Below, piece after piece: positions 46,696 to 55,747 of a stretch of DNA of 64,000 bases. The DNA is taken from positions 382,966-446,965 of the forward strand of contig NZ_JACSQP010000003.1 in the NCBI RefSeq assembly GCF_014836535.1. The letters run 5' to 3'. The stretch is from Microbacterium pullorum. Lineage in GTDB: Bacteria > Actinomycetota > Actinomycetes > Actinomycetales > Microbacteriaceae. The notes under the pieces are model-generated. The model did not search any database and was not told where the DNA came from. It worked only from the letters and a program-made list of their open reading frames with translations. The number at the start of each line of letters is the position of its first letter. Within the stretch, counting starts at the first letter, position 1. A program made the position numbers and the translations under genes.

Positions 46696-48030
46696 TCAGT
46701 CTACCGGCGTGCGTGTGGCGTCCTTCCCGGGCGCCGCGTGGTCGTCGACACCGTCGTCGGCACCGTCGTCGTGATGATCGTCTGCATGATCGTCGACACG
46801 GTCGTCGTGAAGGTCGTCGTGGCCGCGGGGCGACAGCAGCACGATGGCGGCGCCGAGGCCCGCTTCCAGGCCCACCGCGAGCGCCACGGGGCCGGGCATC
46901 GGCCCGACGACGGCGAGCGCGCCGGGGCCGATCGAGCCGGACGCGGCGAAGGCGAGCACGGCGGCGGCAGCCGCCGAGGCGACCGTGATGCCGACGGTGA
47001 CCACCGCGCGCACCGACATGCGGTCGCGAGCACCGGCGGTTTCGGCGTGATGCACGAGACGGGAACGGGCGACCCAGCCGGCCGCCACACCCGCGGCGAC
47101 CGGCAGCAGCGCGAGCAGCAGCAGCCACGGCGACGTCGACTCGGGGATCGCCCCCAGCGCCGGGATGCCGGGGAGCACGCCGACGTGGGTGCCGACGGGC
47201 GAGACCACGGTGTCCGCACCGAGGGAGAACCCGGGGCCCGCGACGAACGAGATCGCCCACACCACGAACGTCGGCAGGTACGCCAGCTGGCCGAGGGTCA
47301 GCACCGCCGCGCCGAGGGTGTCGACCTGGCCCGCCTGGAACAGGCCGATGATCCGCGCGAAGCCGGCGAACACCGCGACGGCCATGACGAGTGCGCCGAC
47401 GCCGACGAGGGCGGCGACCACCATCGCCGTGCCGCGCGCGATGAGACCGGGCACCTGCACCCACGAACCGCCGCGGCGGGTGAGGGCGTTGCGCGTCGCG
47501 TCGACGACGCCGTCGTCGCCGATGCGCCAGGCCACCGCGAGCGCACCGCCGAGGGCGGGGAGCGCGAACACGAGCACGGGATGAAGCACCGCCTGCCACA
47601 GCTGCACCGCGGCGATGTCGTTGGCGGTGGTCAGCGCGACACCGGTCGCCGCGGCGGCGACCACGATCGTGCCCGAGAGCACGCCACTGAGCCACGCGCC
47701 CGCCGTCGCGGCGCGCGCGCCCGACCGGGCGGCGAACACGGCGGTGAACACGGCGAGCGCCAGGGGCGCCAGCGACACCGTGAACGATGCCGCCGCCGCG
47801 TCGATTCCGGCGGGCACCGCGAACTCTTCCGGCAGGGTGACGGCGAGCGGGACGAGGTGGCCGAGCTGCCACACGCGACCGGCGGCGGGCCAGAGGCCGG
47901 CCCACGACGCGTCGGCCCCGAAGCCGAAGATCCACAGCAGCGTGAGCGGGGCGAGCGCGGTGACGAGACCGACGGCGACGGCGAGCAGGGCGTCGAAAGC
48001 GGCGAGGACGGCGACGAGGAGGCGGTTCAT
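46696..48030 (-). CDS. PerM/DUF6350-like multispanning membrane protein with His/Asp-rich tail
   Basis: This 444-residue protein has about ten hydrophobic segments and no transporter motif. Its position directly before purN-purH matches mycobacterial PerM (Rv0955), an integral membrane protein tied to cell-division stability, and the DUF6350 family. That link rests on synteny and general character, not on a scored alignment. The last 42 residues (403-444) are hydrophilic and extremely rich in Asp and His ([18 protein letters not shown]), a possible metal-binding tail. TAGGGT lies 9 nt before the ATG at 48030. Confidence 0.75.
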   Translation of the reverse strand: MNRLLVAVLAAFDALLAVAVGLVTALAPLTLLWIFGFGADASWAGLWPAAGRVWQLGHLVPLAVTLPEEFAVPAGIDAAAASFTVSLAPLALAVFTAVFAARSGARAATAGAWLSGVLSGTIVVAAAATGVALTTANDIAAVQLWQAVLHPVLVFALPALGGALAVAWRIGDDGVVDATRNALTRRGGSWVQVPGLIARGTAMVVAALVGVGALVMAVAVFAGFARIIGLFQAGQVDTLGAAVLTLGQLAYLPTFVVWAISFVAGPGFSLGADTVVSPVGTHVGVLPGIPALGAIPESTSPWLLLLALLPVAAGVAAGWVARSRLVHHAETAGARDRMSVRAVVTVGITVASAAAAAVLAFAASGSIGPGALAVVGPMPGPVALAVGLEAGLGAAIVLLSPRGHDDLHDDRVDDHADDHHDDGADDGVDDHAAPGKDATRTPVD

Positions 48031-48124
48031 GCGCTGTCGACCCTACCCACGCCCGCGGCGGGCGCCGATCCGGCGCACCGGAGGACCCCCGCGGGACGAC
48101 TAAGTTTGATTCCCGGAGGAACCC

Positions 48125-49534
48125 ATGACAGCGCCCGCACCCACCACCACCCGCTCCGATTCCGAACCCCGCAACGGTTTGGATCGCTTCTTCGAGATCA
48201 CCAGACGAGGCTCGACCGTCGGCGCCGAGGTGCGCGGTGGTCTCGTCACCTTCGTGACGATGGCCTACATCGTCATCCTCAACCCGATCATCCTGTCCAC
48301 CCCCGACGTCGACGGCACGATCCTCGCGCCCGGCGCGGTGGCGGCGAGCACCGCCCTCACCGCCGGGTTCATGACGATCCTCTTCGGCATCGTCACCCGG
48401 CTGCCCTTCGCGTTCGCCGCGGGCCTGGGCATCAACGCCTTCCTCGCCTTCTCGGTCGTCGGCCAGGTGACCTGGGGCGAGGCGATGGCGCTGACCATCA
48501 TCAACGGCCTGATCATCGTGCTGCTCGCGGCGACCGGGCTGCGCAAGATGATCTTCGACGCCGTACCCGTGCAGCTCAAGCTCGCGATCACGGTCGGCAT
48601 CGGCCTGTTCATCGCGTTCGTCGGCTTCGTCAACGCCGGCTTCGTCAACACCGGCGGCGGCACGCCGCTCGAGCTCGGCACCGGCGGCTCCATCACCTCG
48701 ATCGGCACGCTGCTGTTCGTGGTGACGCTGCTCGTAGGCGGCATCCTCATCGCCCTGAAGATCAAGGGCGCGATCCTCATCGCCCTCGTCGCCGGCACCA
48801 TCGTCGCCGCGATCGTCAACATCTTCACGCCCATCGCCGACTTCGGCCTCGCCGGCGGCGGCCTCTTCGCGCTCCCCGACCTGAGCCTCATCGGTGCCGT
48901 CGACTTCGGATTCGACTTCGCCAAGGTGGGCTTCGTGGCACTGCTGATGTTCGTCTTCACGCTCGTGTTCACGAACTTCTTCGACGCCATGGGCACCATG
49001 ACGGGCCTGGCGAAGGAGGCCGACCTGGCCGATGCGAAGGGCGACTTCCCCCGCATCAAGTCGGCGCTCATCGTCGAGGGTGTCGGCGCCGTCGTCGGTG
49101 GCGCGACCTCGTCGTCGTCGTCGACCGTGTTCGTCGAGTCCGGCTCCGGCATCGGCGAGGGCGCCCGCACGGGTCTTGCCAACGTCGTCACCGGCGTGCT
49201 GTTCCTGCTCGCGATGTTCCTCACGCCCATCACCGGGCTCGTTCCGGACTTCATCGCCGCCGCCGCGCTCGTGCTCGTCGGCGCCATGATGCTCGCACAG
49301 ATCAAGAACATCGACTTCTCGGAGTTCAACGTGCTGCTGCCGGTGTTCCTCACGGTCACAGTCATGCCGCTGACCTACTCGATCGCCAACGGCATCGGTG
49401 CCGGCTTCGTCAGCTGGGTGCTCGTCAACGCCCTGTCGGGCAAGGCCCGCAAGGTGCACTGGCTGCTGTGGGTCGTCGCCGCAGGCTTCGTGGTGTTCTT
49501 CGCCCGCGGCCCCATCGAGGCGCTGCTGGCCTGA
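48125..49534 (+). CDS. AzgA-type NCS2 purine permease (hypoxanthine/guanine/adenine)
   Basis: This 469-residue transporter has 12-14 hydrophobic segments. FITRRGSTVGAEVRGGLVTF-like residues (here EITRRGSTVGAEVRGG), FVTMAYIVILNP, AGLGINAF and GATSSSSSTVFVESGSGIGEGARTGL are signatures of the AzgA/PbuG group of nucleobase:proton symporters. It would bring in preformed purines. The ATG at 48125 has CGGAGGAA upstream; TAAGTT at 48101-48106 is a possible -10. It is divergent from the PerM-like-purN-purH genes, so uptake and synthesis genes share a 94-bp promoter region. Confidence 0.92.
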   Translation: MTAPAPTTTRSDSEPRNGLDRFFEITRRGSTVGAEVRGGLVTFVTMAYIVILNPIILSTPDVDGTILAPGAVAASTALTAGFMTILFGIVTRLPFAFAAGLGINAFLAFSVVGQVTWGEAMALTIINGLIIVLLAATGLRKMIFDAVPVQLKLAITVGIGLFIAFVGFVNAGFVNTGGGTPLELGTGGSITSIGTLLFVVTLLVGGILIALKIKGAILIALVAGTIVAAIVNIFTPIADFGLAGGGLFALPDLSLIGAVDFGFDFAKVGFVALLMFVFTLVFTNFFDAMGTMTGLAKEADLADAKGDFPRIKSALIVEGVGAVVGGATSSSSSTVFVESGSGIGEGARTGLANVVTGVLFLLAMFLTPITGLVPDFIAAAALVLVGAMMLAQIKNIDFSEFNVLLPVFLTVTVMPLTYSIANGIGAGFVSWVLVNALSGKARKVHWLLWVVAAGFVVFFARGPIEALLA

Positions 49535-49554
49535 TCGCCTGATCTCCTGAATTC

Positions 49555-49591
49555 GAGGGCTGAGCGGCGCGCGGAGCGCTGCTCAGCCCTC
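49555..49591. terminator. Bidirectional hairpin after the purine permease
   Basis: GAGGGCTGAGC pairs with GCTCAGCCCTC, extended inside by GCGC pairing. The right arm includes the stop codon of the convergent oxidoreductase gene. Confidence 0.65.
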
Positions 49592-50023
49592 GACGGGTTC
49601 CAGGACGAACACGGCGATGCGCCGGTCGGTCTTCTGCTGGTACACGTCGTAGTCCGGCCACACCTCGGTCGCGCGCCGCCACCACACGTCGTATTCGTCG
49701 CCGTCCAGTTCGCGCGCGAGGTACTCCCGGCGCTCGGCGCCGTCCTGCAGCATCACGCGGGGGTTCTTGCGCACGTTCGCGTACCACGCCGGTGGCTCGG
49801 GGGCTCCGCCCTTGGATGCCACGACCGCGTACCGGCCTTCGTGCTCCACCCGCATGAGCGCGGTCTTGCGCAGTCCGCCCGTCTTCGCGCCCACCGAGGT
49901 CAGCACGATGATCGGCACGCCGCGCAGCGTGTTGGCCTCCGCACCGCCCGAAGCCTCGTACTTCTCGGCCTGGGTGCGTGCCCACTCCGATGTGCTCGGC
50001 AGATAATCGCCCGTGATCGCCAT
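49583..50023 (-). CDS. Deazaflavin (F420)-dependent nitroreductase-family protein
   Basis: This 146-residue protein of the DDN/FDOR-A type is expected to bind F420 in a split beta-barrel. Family features are [50 protein letters not shown], and AR-rich residues with [19 protein letters not shown] near the end. Substrates of the family include quinones, nitroimidazoles and fatty acids; the one here is unknown. The ATG at 50023 follows TACCCT by 6 nt with no ribosome site, so the mRNA is probably leaderless. It is divergent from the T7SS-like cassette. Confidence 0.88.
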   Translation of the reverse strand: MAITGDYLPSTSEWARTQAEKYEASGGAEANTLRGVPIIVLTSVGAKTGGLRKTALMRVEHEGRYAVVASKGGAPEPPAWYANVRKNPRVMLQDGAERREYLARELDGDEYDVWWRRATEVWPDYDVYQQKTDRRIAVFVLEPVEG

Positions 50024-50117
50024 GCCCTCAGGGTAACGGCATGGGGACTTCTGCCCATCGCGGTTTTCCGACACCTTCATAGGATGGGAGCCGCAAGCCC
50101 ACCCGAAGGAGTACCCG

Positions 50118-51440
50118 ATGGCCCTGCAGCTGCCGGATCGCATCGCCCCGATCCCCGGTGACCCCGGCACGGTGTCGCGCCGCGCGAACCGGTTCACGAT
50201 GACGGCCGACACGATCCTCGAGGCGGTGGAGGGCCTGCGCACGGCGATCGCCGACACGGGACGCCACGAGAGCAAGGCTCTGGACCAGCTCGCCGAGAAC
50301 GCCGATCAGGTCGCGTCGCGTCTGGAGACCCTCGAGAACCGTTACCGCGAGGCCGGCAGCGCCCTCAGCGGCTTCGCGACCGACCTGGAGAGCGCGCAGC
50401 GTGAAGCCGATCTCCTCGTTCAGGCCCACGCCGAAGCCGAGGCCGCGCAAGCCAGGTACGAGCGCGAGATCGAGCACCACCGCGACGAGCGCCAGCGCGC
50501 CACCGACCCCATGGTGGCGGTCGACCTCAACCGTCATCTGCTGGTGCTGTCGCAGCGGCAGGGCGCCCAGACGGCGGCAGCCGCCGACGCGCAGACCCGC
50601 TTCACCCAGGTCGTGGCGCGCCTGCGCAGTTCCGGCATCGCGGCGGCGGACCGCATGCGCGACGCGATCTCGGGCGACGGGCTCAATGACGGCATGTGGG
50701 ACGACTTCTCGGGGTGGGTGGCCGACAACGCCGGCATGCTGAAGGCGATCCACTCCGTGCTGCGCGGGGTGACGGCGGTGCTGTCGGTGCTGAGCTTCTT
50801 CATCCCGGTGCTGGCTCCCTTTGCGCTGGCGGCGGCCGCCCTGACGGCGGGCCTGAGTCTGGTCCTCGCGGCCACGGGACAGATGTCCTGGATCGATTTC
50901 GCGGTGGACATCATCACGGTCGCCACGTTCGGCATCGCGGCGGTGGCGACGCGGGCGCTCGGCGGCGTCATGAACGCGCTCAAGGGCACGCGTGTGGCTC
51001 GGCTGGCTGCGCAGGGGCACGCGTCGCCGCTGCGGTCGGTCACCGGCAGCTTCAACGGCGTGCTGCGCGGACGCAACGGGCTGAGCCTCGGTCCGGTGAA
51101 GCTGCCGTCGGTGACGTGGGCGCGCGAAGTCAACAGCGCCAAGGGACTGGCCAATGCGCACTTCCTGCGCGTGGCGTCACGCTCTCAGGCCGGCGCCGGC
51201 GGGCCGTTGGACAAGATGCTGCTGCAGATGGGCCACGCCGAGATGCAGCGCATCAAGCTGGCCTTCGGGGTGCGCACGGCCGTGTCCATGCCCAACACCG
51301 TTCTGGAGTCCTTCGCGCCGCGGTTCTCGGGGGCGCTCGAGCGCGCGCTGCCCGACAACCCGGTCAGCGGCCTGATCGACTCCGCGACCGACGGGTGGCA
51401 GGACGTCAAGGACCGCACGTCGTGGAAAGTAGGGTCGTAG
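50118..51440 (+). CDS. WXG100/T7SS-type helical protein with central hydrophobic region
   Basis: This 440-residue protein begins [18 protein letters not shown], the GDPxxV-type start seen in actinobacterial proteins predicted to be exported by type VII secretion. A long helical, Glu/Gln/Ala-rich region (about 30-185) looks like coiled coil. Next come two or three hydrophobic segments (about 215-290), and a basic C-terminal part of unknown fold. No toxin motif is recognised. The ATG at 50118 has AAGGAG 7 nt upstream, and TAGGAT (50080) is a likely -10. It leads a tight five-gene cassette. Cargo, channel-forming effector or structural partner are all possible. Confidence 0.65.
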   Translation: MALQLPDRIAPIPGDPGTVSRRANRFTMTADTILEAVEGLRTAIADTGRHESKALDQLAENADQVASRLETLENRYREAGSALSGFATDLESAQREADLLVQAHAEAEAAQARYEREIEHHRDERQRATDPMVAVDLNRHLLVLSQRQGAQTAAAADAQTRFTQVVARLRSSGIAAADRMRDAISGDGLNDGMWDDFSGWVADNAGMLKAIHSVLRGVTAVLSVLSFFIPVLAPFALAAAALTAGLSLVLAATGQMSWIDFAVDIITVATFGIAAVATRALGGVMNALKGTRVARLAAQGHASPLRSVTGSFNGVLRGRNGLSLGPVKLPSVTWAREVNSAKGLANAHFLRVASRSQAGAGGPLDKMLLQMGHAEMQRIKLAFGVRTAVSMPNTVLESFAPRFSGALERALPDNPVSGLIDSATDGWQDVKDRTSWKVGS

Positions 51441-51441
51441 C

Positions 51442-52026
51442 GTGACCGATCGCGCGACGAAGTCCTCCCCCGCCACCGGCCGTGCCCGCCGGGCCCCCGC
51501 CCGCACGGCCGCCCCGCGCCGCCGCGCACGCCGGGCGCCGAAGTCGCGACGCGAGGTGCTGACCGGCCGCGTGTTCTTCTGGAGCGGCATGGGGATCGTG
51601 GCCTTCGGTATGCTGCCGCTGCTGGCGGTCATGGTCATCGGGCTCGCGCAGGGCACGGTGCCCGTCGAGAGCGGCGTCCTCGGCACGGGCGCGGGCTACC
51701 CCCTGTTCCAGCCGCCGTTCTGGCTGCTGTGGCTGCCCGCGCTGGGCATGGTCGCACTCACGGTCATCACGTGGCCCTTCCCCGCCCGCTTCCCGACGTA
51801 CTTCTGGGGGGCACGCTCCGACATGAGTGCCATCAGCGCGGTGGGCCTCATGACGGCGCTCACCGCGTCGGTGGCCTTCGGCGGGCCGCAGCTGTGGGTC
51901 GTCCTCGGCGCCGGCGCCCTCTTCCTGCTGGCGATGGTCGTGTTCGGTGTGCGGGGGTCGATCGAGTTCATCCGCGACGGCATCGATCTGCGCGCCGGCC
52001 GCCTGCCCGGCGAGCGCCGCCGGTGA
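51442..52026 (+). CDS. Four-helix membrane protein of the T7SS-like cassette
   Basis: This 194-residue protein of unknown function has a very basic N-terminus (about 1-42, Arg/Ala/Pro-rich) followed by four hydrophobic segments (about 44-70, 91-113, 128-147 and 150-170) and a short basic tail. The GTG at 51442 lies 2 bp after the previous stop. TAGGGT (51430-51435) stands 6 nt before it, inside the 3' end of the upstream gene, so an internal leaderless promoter is possible. Its stop overlaps the next gene by 4 nt. In this context it may be an immunity or accessory membrane protein. Confidence 0.6.
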   Translation: MTDRATKSSPATGRARRAPARTAAPRRRARRAPKSRREVLTGRVFFWSGMGIVAFGMLPLLAVMVIGLAQGTVPVESGVLGTGAGYPLFQPPFWLLWLPALGMVALTVITWPFPARFPTYFWGARSDMSAISAVGLMTALTASVAFGGPQLWVVLGAGALFLLAMVVFGVRGSIEFIRDGIDLRAGRLPGERRR

Positions 52027-52616
52027 CCGCCCCCCAGGGCGCGACGACCGCCCTCCCCCGGCCGCGCCTCATCCTCCCTCCCGCGTGGGAGCTGTTCCCC
52101 GTCACGGACGACAACGCGGCCACCGCCCGCGCGGCCTTCGAGGGGGCGTGGCGCAGCGGACCGCGCGACAGCATCGGCCCGTTCGTGCACGAACTCGAGC
52201 GGGCGCTGGCGGCGACGCTCGACGATGCCCGTGGCGCCGGCGGGTTCGCCGCGGCCATGCCGATGGGCATCCCCTGGCAGGTTCCGGTGTCGACGGCGGT
52301 CGTGCTCAGCCACGTGCCCGCCGAAGACCCGCAGCTCCCCCCGGGCGGCGAGCAGGTGCAGACCGACGCGGGCCCTGCGCGCCGCGGCATCCAGGACGTC
52401 GATTCATCCGACGCCGGCGACACGGAGTCCGTCGTGCTGCTGCGCGCGATCGACTACGTGTGGCGCGTCCCCGGCCACGACGCCTACCTCGTCGCATTCG
52501 CGTCGATCTCGGGCCTGGCCGTGCCCGAGTACGCCCCCGTCACCGAGGCGTTGACGCTCTTGGTGACCACGATGCTCGACGCGCTGACCTGGCCCGATTC
52601 CGAAGGAGAGCGATGA
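52023..52616 (+). CDS. Hypothetical protein of the T7SS-like cassette (197 residues)
   Basis: I do not recognise the family. The protein is soluble and mixed alpha/beta, with LILPPAWELFPV near the start, an Arg/Ala-rich helix, VSTAVVLSHVPAED, and a C-terminal VLLRAIDYVWRVPGHDAYLVAFASI strand pair. The order LPPxWE, helix, strand-rich half is also seen in the next gene, so the two may be diverged relatives. That layout recalls Mog1/PsbP-like or LpqN-type proteins, but this is a weak guess. The GTG at 52023 overlaps the membrane-protein stop, and its stop overlaps the next ATG. Confidence 0.55.
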   Translation: MTAPQGATTALPRPRLILPPAWELFPVTDDNAATARAAFEGAWRSGPRDSIGPFVHELERALAATLDDARGAGGFAAAMPMGIPWQVPVSTAVVLSHVPAEDPQLPPGGEQVQTDAGPARRGIQDVDSSDAGDTESVVLLRAIDYVWRVPGHDAYLVAFASISGLAVPEYAPVTEALTLLVTTMLDALTWPDSEGER

Positions 52617-53167
52617 CCCTGCACGTCGATTTCGACCAGGATCTGTGGCTGTACGTGCCGGGGGCATGGCCATGGGAGGGATTCACGGGCATCGAGCAGT
52701 GGCGCGATGTGTTGGCAGAAGCCCTCGCCGATGCCTACCGCTACGACGCGCCCATGCGCGAGTGGGTGGCGGCGACGGCCGAGGGCCTGGCCCGCGGCGT
52801 CGAGGAGAATGAGCACCGCTTCGCCTACTTCTCGCGCCCGCATGAGGCTCTCGGCATCGCGAGCATCTACGAGCTGGCCCGCGCGGAAGAAGCCACCGAG
52901 GAGCAGATCCTGGGCGTGCACGACCCGGCGGCCGTGCGGGAGGTGCAGGTCGTGCCGTTCGAAGGCCGCCTCGGGCCGGGGCTGTCGGCCACACGCCACG
53001 TCGCCGACGAGAGCGGAGCGATCACCGTGGTCACCCACTGGCTGTGGCGGCTGGACGACCGCGACGTGCTCATGATCGCCGGCGACCCGGATCCGGCCCG
53101 GTTCCAGGCTCTCCGCGAAGACTACGACACCTTGGCGCGTGCCATCGGCACCGCGCCGGACGAGTGA
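52613..53167 (+). CDS. Hypothetical protein of the T7SS-like cassette (184 residues)
   Basis: This soluble protein of unknown family opens with LWLYVPGAWPWEGF and an acidic helical half (WRDVLAEALADAYRYD and onward). A strand-rich part follows: VREVQVVPFEGRLGPGLSATRHV and VVTHWLWRLDDRDVLMIAGDPDPARF. The overall order resembles the preceding 197-residue protein. The ATG at 52613 has GAAGGAGA upstream and overlaps the previous stop by 4 nt. The neighbouring WXG100-like genes suggest a chaperone, immunity or secretion-accessory role, which remains an inference. Confidence 0.55.
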   Translation: MTLHVDFDQDLWLYVPGAWPWEGFTGIEQWRDVLAEALADAYRYDAPMREWVAATAEGLARGVEENEHRFAYFSRPHEALGIASIYELARAEEATEEQILGVHDPAAVREVQVVPFEGRLGPGLSATRHVADESGAITVVTHWLWRLDDRDVLMIAGDPDPARFQALREDYDTLARAIGTAPDE

Positions 53168-53179
53168 GAGGGGACGGAC

Positions 53180-53509
53180 ATGTCCGGACGACTGAAGATC
53201 GACCTCGACGAGGTCGGGCAGGTTTCGACGAACCTGGCCACGATCGTGCGCCGACTGGAGTCGGCTCAGGCCGACGCCGAGCGACTGGCCGCCGCCATCC
53301 CGGTGCGTGAACTCGCCGACGCCGCCGACGATTTCGCCGGCAAATGGGACGACACCCGGCGCGAGCTCATCGAGGAGGTCAGCGCGCTCAAAGAACAGGC
53401 CCGTGCGGTGGCCGATGCGTTCACCGACATCGACTCGCAGCTCGTGGACGCGCTGACGCGTCCCCCGCAGCAGGCACCGGGCCGTCACGCCGGGCCGCAG
53501 GCCGTCTGA
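53180..53509 (+). CDS. WXG100/ESX-like small helical protein
   Basis: This 109-residue protein is almost entirely helical. Two long helices flank a FAGKWDD turn with the central Trp expected for WXG100-type proteins, although the exact WxG is WDD here. The N-terminal helix (VGQVSTNLATIVRRLESAQADAERL) and C-terminal helix (ELIEEVSALKEQARAVADAF) have heptad-like spacing. The tail is Pro/Gln-rich. The ATG at 53180 has GAGGGGAC upstream, 12 bp after the previous stop. It closes the cassette before a strong terminator. Dimer formation with the 50118 product or itself is likely by analogy to ESX pairs. Confidence 0.65.
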   Translation: MSGRLKIDLDEVGQVSTNLATIVRRLESAQADAERLAAAIPVRELADAADDFAGKWDDTRRELIEEVSALKEQARAVADAFTDIDSQLVDALTRPPQQAPGRHAGPQAV

Positions 53510-53524
53510 GCCGGGAGGTACGAC

Positions 53525-53558
53525 GAAGGGGGTGGATGCCGCGGCATCCACCCCCTTC
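53525..53558. terminator. Perfect bidirectional hairpin between the T7SS-like cassette and sucD
   Basis: GAAGGGGGTGGATGCC (53525-53540) pairs perfectly with GGCATCCACCCCCTTC (53543-53558), with two bases between the arms. Outer ACGAC/GTCGT bases extend it. The centre consists of the GGATGCC/GGCATCC heptamer that is enriched throughout the window. Confidence 0.8.
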
Positions 53559-53572
53559 GCGTCGTCGCGGGA

Positions 53573-54475
53573 TTACAGCGCGGCGATGATCTCACGCATC
53601 AGATCGGCCGTCTCGGACGGCGTCTTGCCGACCTTGACTCCCGCGGCCTCGAGGGCCTCCTGCTTGGCCTGCGCGGTGCCCGCCGAGCCCGAGACGATGG
53701 CGCCGGCGTGGCCCATGGTCTTGCCCTCGGGGGCGGTGAAGCCTGCGACGTAGCCGACGACGGGCTTGGTGACGTTGGCCTTGATGAACTCGGCCGCGCG
53801 CTCTTCGGCGTCGCCGCCGATCTCGCCGATCATCACGATCGCCTTGGTCTCGGGGTCGGCCTCGAACGCCGCGAGGGCATCGATGTGCGTCGTGCCGATG
53901 ACCGGGTCGCCGCCGATGCCGATGGCGGTCGAGAAGCCGAGGTCGCGCAGCTCGAACATCATCTGGTAGGTCAGGGTGCCCGACTTCGACACCAGGCCGA
54001 TCGGGCCCTTGCCGGTGATGTTGGCGGGCGTGATGCCCACCAGCGACTCGCCGGGCGTGATGATGCCGGGGCAGTTCGGACCGATGATGCGGGTGGTGTT
54101 GCCCTTGCTCTCGGCGTAGGCCCAGGCCTCGGCGGTGTCACCGACGGGCACGCCCTCGGTGATCACCACGAGCAGGCCGATGCCGGCGTCGATGGCTTCG
54201 ATCATGGCGTCCTTGGTGAACGCCGGCGGCACGAAGGCGATCGACACGTCGGCGCCGGTCTTCTCCATCGCCTCGGCGACGGAGGCGAAGACGGGCAGCT
54301 CGACGGCGTTGCCGTCCTTGTCGGTGTGCGAGACGGTCGTGCCGGCCTTGCGGGCGTTGACTCCGCCGACGATGTCCGTGCCCGCCTTGAGCATCAGCGC
54401 GGTGTGCTTGGTGCCCTCGCCGCCCGTGATGCCCTGGACGATGACCTTGGAGTCTTTGTTGAGGTAGATCGACAT
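53573..54475 (-). CDS. sucD: Succinyl-CoA synthetase alpha subunit SucD
   Basis: With SucC this makes ATP or GTP from succinyl-CoA in the TCA cycle. The 300-residue protein starts with the CoA-binding Rossmann domain ([19 protein letters not shown]). [13 protein letters not shown] and the phosphohistidine H256 in [13 protein letters not shown] mark the ligase domain. The ATG at 54475 has GAAGGACA upstream, 25 bp after the sucC stop, so the two genes form an operon. No unusual residue is seen. Confidence 0.97.
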   Translation of the reverse strand: MSIYLNKDSKVIVQGITGGEGTKHTALMLKAGTDIVGGVNARKAGTTVSHTDKDGNAVELPVFASVAEAMEKTGADVSIAFVPPAFTKDAMIEAIDAGIGLLVVITEGVPVGDTAEAWAYAESKGNTTRIIGPNCPGIITPGESLVGITPANITGKGPIGLVSKSGTLTYQMMFELRDLGFSTAIGIGGDPVIGTTHIDALAAFEADPETKAIVMIGEIGGDAEERAAEFIKANVTKPVVGYVAGFTAPEGKTMGHAGAIVSGSAGTAQAKQEALEAAGVKVGKTPSETADLMREIIAAL

Positions 54476-54500
54476 TGCGTTGTCCTTCTTCGTCCGGGGG

Positions 54501-55667
54501 TCAGGCGTTCGCGAGCTCGGCGGCCTTGTCGGCGCCTTCGTCCATGCCGGCGGCGAGGGTGACGAGGGGGTTGTTCGCGGCCGCGAGGATCGCGCGCCCC
54601 TCTTCGACCTGGTTGCCGTCCAACCGCACCACGAGGGGCTTGCTGGCGGTGTCGCCCAGGATCTCCAGGGCCTTCACGATGCCCTCGGCCACGGCGACGC
54701 ACGAGGTGATGCCGCCGAAGACGTTGACGAAGACGCTCTTGACCTGTTCGTCGCCGAGGATGACGTCCAGGCCCGCGGCCATGACCGTCGCCGAGGCGCC
54801 GCCGCCGATGTCGAGGAAGTTCGCCGGCTTCACGCCGCCGTGCTTCTCACCGGCGTAGGCGACGACGTCGAGGGTCGACATGACCAGTCCCGCGCCGTTG
54901 CCGATGATGCCGACCTGACCGTCGAGCTTGACGTAGTTCAAGCCCGCGGCCTTGGCCTTGGCCTCGAGCGGGTCTGCGGCATCCTTGTCCTCGAGCAGCT
55001 CGTGCTCGGGGTGGCGCACCTCGGAGGCGTTGTCGTCGAGGGAGACCTTGCCGTCGAGGGCGACGATGTCGCCGGCTCCGGTGAGCACGAGCGGGTTGAC
55101 CTCGACGAGGGTCGCGCCCTCGCCCTTGTAGACGTCGTAGAGCTTGACGAAGACGTCGGCGACCTTCTCGACGAGGTCCTCGGGGAAGTTCGCCTCACGG
55201 GCGATCTCGAGCGCCTTGTCCTTGTCGATGCCGGTGAGGGGGCTGACCTCGATGCGGGCCAGCGCCTCGGGCTTCTCGACGGCCAGCTGCTCGATCTCCA
55301 TGCCGCCCTCGACCGAGCAGAGGCTCAGGTAGGAGCGGTTGGAGCGGTCCAGCAGCACCGAGAAGTAGAACTCCTCGGCGATGTCGGCGCCGGCGGCGAC
55401 CATGACGCGCTTGACGACGTGACCCTTGATGTCGAGGCCGAGGATGGCCTTCGCCGCCTCATAGGCGTCGTCGGGGGTCTTGGCGACCTTCACGCCGCCG
55501 GCCTTGCCGCGGCCGCCGGTCTTCACCTGGGCCTTGACGACCACGAGCCCGCCGATCTTCTCGGCTGCTGCCTTCGCCTCCTCAGGGGTGTCGGCGATGA
55601 TGCCGGCGAGCACCGGCACCTCGTACTTCTCGAATAGGTCTCGTGCCTGGTACTCGTACAGATCCAC
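54501..55667 (-). CDS. sucC: Succinyl-CoA synthetase beta subunit SucC
   Basis: This 388-residue ATP-grasp subunit binds the nucleotide. It opens [21 protein letters not shown], has [20 protein letters not shown] (ATP-grasp), and [12 protein letters not shown]. The C-terminal half holds [11 protein letters not shown] and [18 protein letters not shown], which contact SucD. The start is GTG at 55667, with GAAGGA 6 nt upstream; no ATG fits the conserved N-terminus. A perfect palindrome 48-61 bp upstream resembles one before icd, suggesting common control of TCA genes. Confidence 0.97.
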   Translation of the reverse strand: MDLYEYQARDLFEKYEVPVLAGIIADTPEEAKAAAEKIGGLVVVKAQVKTGGRGKAGGVKVAKTPDDAYEAAKAILGLDIKGHVVKRVMVAAGADIAEEFYFSVLLDRSNRSYLSLCSVEGGMEIEQLAVEKPEALARIEVSPLTGIDKDKALEIAREANFPEDLVEKVADVFVKLYDVYKGEGATLVEVNPLVLTGAGDIVALDGKVSLDDNASEVRHPEHELLEDKDAADPLEAKAKAAGLNYVKLDGQVGIIGNGAGLVMSTLDVVAYAGEKHGGVKPANFLDIGGGASATVMAAGLDVILGDEQVKSVFVNVFGGITSCVAVAEGIVKALEILGDTASKPLVVRLDGNQVEEGRAILAAANNPLVTLAAGMDEGADKAAELANA

Positions 55668-55714
55668 GTGCAATCCTTCGCTGGGCGACGGTGGGGTTTC
55701 GGTGTCGAAAAGAA

Positions 55715-55728
55715 TCTCGATATCGAGA
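55715..55728. promoter_or_regulatory. Palindromic operator candidate upstream of sucCD
   Basis: TCTCGATATCGAGA is a perfect 14-bp palindrome 48 bp before the sucC start. A near-identical site precedes icd (23436-23449). On the minus strand it lies upstream of the likely ribosome site and close to where a promoter would be, so a repressor or activator site is plausible. Confidence 0.6.
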
Positions 55729-55747
55729 GATCGAACAGTCCCCCAGC

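Noticed and set aside
46372..49542. Open frames over 1000 codons on both strands across purN, the PerM-like gene and the purine permease
   Set aside because: They are antisense or out-of-frame to well-supported genes, are rich in Arg, His, Gly and Pro with no domain, and follow from the third-position GC bias that suppresses stop codons.
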